The notes under the pieces: generated by a model
What the model was told of the DNA's origin: nothing
What the model saw: only the letters and a program-made list of their open reading frames with translations
Databases searched by the model: none
Part shown: in pieces, positions 62,068-64,000 of the stretch
Position numbering within the stretch: position 1 is the first letter of the stretch
How the letters are laid out: the number at the start of each line of letters is the position of its first letter
Origin: Microvirga massiliensis
Lineage (GTDB): Bacteria; Pseudomonadota; Alphaproteobacteria; Rhizobiales; Beijerinckiaceae
Assembly: GCF_001006805.1 (NCBI RefSeq)
Contig: NZ_LN811350.1
Location: 563,324-627,323, forward strand
Direction of reading: 5' to 3'
DNA length: 64,000 bases
Translations under genes and position numbers: made by a program

Positions 62068-62189
62068 GGGTGGCTCTCGCGCATCATTATCGCGAGGATG
62101 CCGCACGCTGGCTTGCTAAGACAGGATGGGGGGCATCGCAGAACGCGATGGCTCAGGCTGGCCCCGGAGATGACGACACGGATGGCGCC

Positions 62190-63077
62190 TCAGCCCTGCA
62201 GGACATTGATAAAGGCCTGAGTGGCTGGCGGGCATGGGGTCTTCCGCAATGCGCAGATATGTAAGTTCCGCTCGCTCCAGGATTCGGCAAGCATCCGCCG
62301 GGCGAAGCGATTGGTGCCAGCATAGGCAGATGCGGCGCTCTTCGGAACGATGGCAATCCCGAGACCAGCTTCGACCATGCGGCAGACCGCATCGAAGCTG
62401 TTGACCGACACACAGATGTTGAGGGGCAGATCCGACTCTGCCGCCTTTGCGCGGATCAGGCGGTCGAGGGAGCCTCCCGCCTGGATGGTGACCATCGGGT
62501 GAGAGATCACTTCGGCGAAGGTGAGAGACTGCTTCCGTGCCGCATCATGGCCCCTCGGGAGCACCACCATCAGGGGGTCCTGTGCGAAGAACCATGCCTC
62601 GATCCCGGACGGGACCTCGAGGGCGACGCCGATGCCGACATCCGCCCGATCGTCGAGGCAGGCGCGCACCACCTCCTGCGAAGAGCATTCCTGGAGTGCC
62701 ACATCGATGGCCGGATAATCGGCGCGAAACGCCCTCAGCCGTTCGGGAAGGTAGCCCACGATGGCCGACGCATTCGCGACGACCCGCAACATCCCCGAAA
62801 GCTGACCGGTCTGGGCCTGAATGTCTCGCGCGAGGGAGCGAAGGTCCGCCTCGATCCGGGTAGCGCGATCAAGCGCAATTCGCCCGGCATCGGTCAGGGC
62901 TATTCCTCGGGGTGACCGGACGAACAATGGCGCACCAAGCACCTGCTCCAGATCTGCGATCCGGCGGCTCAGGGCCGATGTCGCGATATGCTCCTTCTCG
63001 GCGGCACGCGCCAGGGAACCCTCGCGCGCCGCCGACAGGAACAAGCGCAGACTGTAGGGATCAACGCGAAGCGCCAA
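62190..63077 (-). CDS. LysR-type transcriptional regulator
   Basis: A 295-residue LTTR. The N-terminal helix-turn-helix is LRLFLSAAREGSLARAAEKEHIATSALSRRIADLEQ, with APLFVRSPRGIALTDAG. The C-terminal part is the effector-binding domain. A TTG start at 63077, with aggaa upstream, gives MALRVDPYSLRLF. It is co-directional with and upstream of the aconitase-like gene (122-nt gap) rather than divergent as usual. It probably controls the aconitase-Bug genes. The ligand is presumably the same organic acid. Confidence 0.87.
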   Translation of the reverse strand: MALRVDPYSLRLFLSAAREGSLARAAEKEHIATSALSRRIADLEQVLGAPLFVRSPRGIALTDAGRIALDRATRIEADLRSLARDIQAQTGQLSGMLRVVANASAIVGYLPERLRAFRADYPAIDVALQECSSQEVVRACLDDRADVGIGVALEVPSGIEAWFFAQDPLMVVLPRGHDAARKQSLTFAEVISHPMVTIQAGGSLDRLIRAKAAESDLPLNICVSVNSFDAVCRMVEAGLGIAIVPKSAASAYAGTNRFARRMLAESWSERNLHICALRKTPCPPATQAFINVLQG

Positions 63078-63210
63078 AGCTTTCCTCGGCCCAGGAGGGC
63101 AGAACTGCCGATATCACTCGGTGACGGCAGTAACATACGTCAACGGCCCCGCTGAAACCCTCCCGCGTCAGGATCGTTCACCCGGTTTGGCGGCAAATCA
63201 GGAGAGAGGC

Positions 63211-63591
63211 ATGGGACGAGCGATCAGCCGCAAGAAGGCCCTCGTGGTCGAGGACGAGGAGACGCTTCGGGATCTCGCCGCCGCCATGCTCGAAGAGACC
63301 GAACTCGAAGTGGTCGAATGCGCCTCGGCCGAAGCCGCCGTGGCTTATCTGGATCGATGCGCTCCCGACGTCGCTCTGATCTTCACCGATGTATGGCTCG
63401 CAGGCGCCATGGACGGGGTTGAGCTTGCTCGTCGAGTCGGGAAGAACTGGCCTTGGGTTCGGGTCGTCGTGACCACCGGTTTCCCGGATGACCGGGTGCG
63501 GCAACTGCCCGCAAACGCAATCTTCATGTCGAAGCCCTGGCGAGCCCTCGAAATATTGATGCAGGCAGAGCGCGCCTCATTGAGGCAGTAG
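63211..63591 (+). CDS. Single-domain response regulator
   Basis: A 126-residue CheY-like receiver domain without an output domain. It has acidic residues near E14/D15 in VVEDEET, the phospho-acceptor D60 (TDVWLAGAMDG), and the switch lysine in SKPW (K108). It probably acts through a partner or a phosphorelay. The ATG at 63211 has ggagag about 4-9 nt upstream. It starts 133 bp after the LysR gene and is divergent from it. No histidine kinase is visible in the window. Confidence 0.88.
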   Translation: MGRAISRKKALVVEDEETLRDLAAAMLEETELEVVECASAEAAVAYLDRCAPDVALIFTDVWLAGAMDGVELARRVGKNWPWVRVVVTTGFPDDRVRQLPANAIFMSKPWRALEILMQAERASLRQ

Positions 63592-64000
63592 TCTCCACCA
63601 CGATGATGCTGCGGATACTAGTCGTATTCGCAAACAGAGTTCGACCCATACGCCTCCGCTTGTGAGCGACCGGGCCTTTCGTCACGATTAGTCTATGTGA
63701 ATGCCGTTGCGGAAACCCCCTGTAGGATGACCTCAGTCAGGGCAGGCCGTCGAGCCGCCCGGTTGAGGTTGCCGAGCAGACATGAAAGTACGAATCCGTA
63801 GAAGTTGCGTCGCTCGGGGCAGAGGGTCCTCGGGACGGTCACACCTGCTTGCGACGAGCACGCTCGTCATCCGCTTCGGCCTGTGCCGTGTTCCTCCCAG
63901 GATTCGGGCACGGAACGCAGTCGTGTCCGTCGGTGTTGCATGACATCGGGATCTGCACCGAAGGAACAGGCACATAAGCCTGCCACGTTCTCCCGATCCG
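63592..64000. other. Non-coding tail of the window
   Basis: About 410 bases without a gene I can support. Minus-strand open frames there are not protein-like, and no RNA gene was recognised. Confidence 0.4.

Noticed and set aside
58867..63210. Integrative element bounded by the tRNA-Arg 3' end
   Set aside because: No direct repeat of the tRNA 3' end was seen up to 63210 and there is no integrase gene. XerC at 16582 is the chromosomal dimer-resolution type.
63733..63975. 80-residue minus-strand frame near the window end
   Set aside because: Arg/Pro-rich with no motifs and no start signal. Treated as non-coding.

Overview
The window is a GC-rich stretch of chromosome from an alphaproteobacterium, most likely a member of the Hyphomicrobiales (Rhizobiales) and perhaps close to Methylobacteriaceae such as Microvirga. 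This rests on the sucA-sucB-lpd cluster, the atpHAGDC operon without F0 genes, CobS/CobT cobaltochelatase, the fdxA-carD-rpoH order and a MazE antitoxin of the DUF3018 type. The genus is an inference. I saw no phage, insertion sequence, CRISPR array or rRNA. One tRNA gene, tRNA-Arg(CCT), is present.

Layout. 1-5855: the end of an unidentified gene, then sucA, sucB and lpd of the 2-oxoglutarate dehydrogenase complex. 5856-6772: a non-coding gap with an AT-rich leader. 6773-14066: a seven-gene, one-strand cell-surface polysaccharide locus (UDP-xylose synthase, UDP-sugar 4-epimerase, membrane GT2 synthase, DUF995 protein, GH26-like glycanase, small lipoprotein, TPR protein). 14538-20050: a membrane protein, a zinc alcohol dehydrogenase, xerC, and divergent priA. 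20322-25276: atpH-A-G-D-C with a good terminator. 25334-26092: a dispersed repeat and a MazEF-type toxin-antitoxin module with a palindromic operator candidate. 26228-29894: putA and a divergent Lrp-type regulator. 30194-41736: mostly metabolic and transport genes (substrate-binding protein, acyl-CoA synthetase, CobW GTPase, two EamA transporters, D-Ala-D-Ala carboxypeptidase, thiolase, M14 peptidase). 41758-46933: bolA, a J-domain protein, cobS, cobT and an exported phytase-like esterase. 47248-49731: queuosine-precursor transporter, rpmB and two exported proteins. 50010-56165: SUV3-like helicase, S4 protein, ferredoxin, CarD and RpoH. 56421-58943: M48 lipoprotein protease, SNase-like protein and tRNA-Arg. 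59096-63077: a co-directional LysR, fused aconitase-like hydratase and Bug receptor block. 63211-63591: a single-domain response regulator.

Two blocks are not ordinary housekeeping. The first is the polysaccharide locus. Its order matches what I recall of the c-di-GMP-controlled arabinose-containing polysaccharide operon of Sinorhizobium meliloti (uxs1-uxe-apsS-apsH1-apsE-apsH2). Here it has one extra lipoprotein gene and no linked cuxR-type activator. UDP-glucuronate would be decarboxylated to UDP-xylose, epimerised to UDP-arabinose, polymerised and exported by the GT2 protein, and trimmed by the glycanase. The second is the LysR/aconitase/Bug block, in which the swivel domain sits N-terminal to the Fe-S catalytic domain. 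It looks like a small pathway for uptake and (de)hydration of an unidentified di- or tricarboxylate.

All assignments come from reading the sequence and remembered family features. No database search was run.
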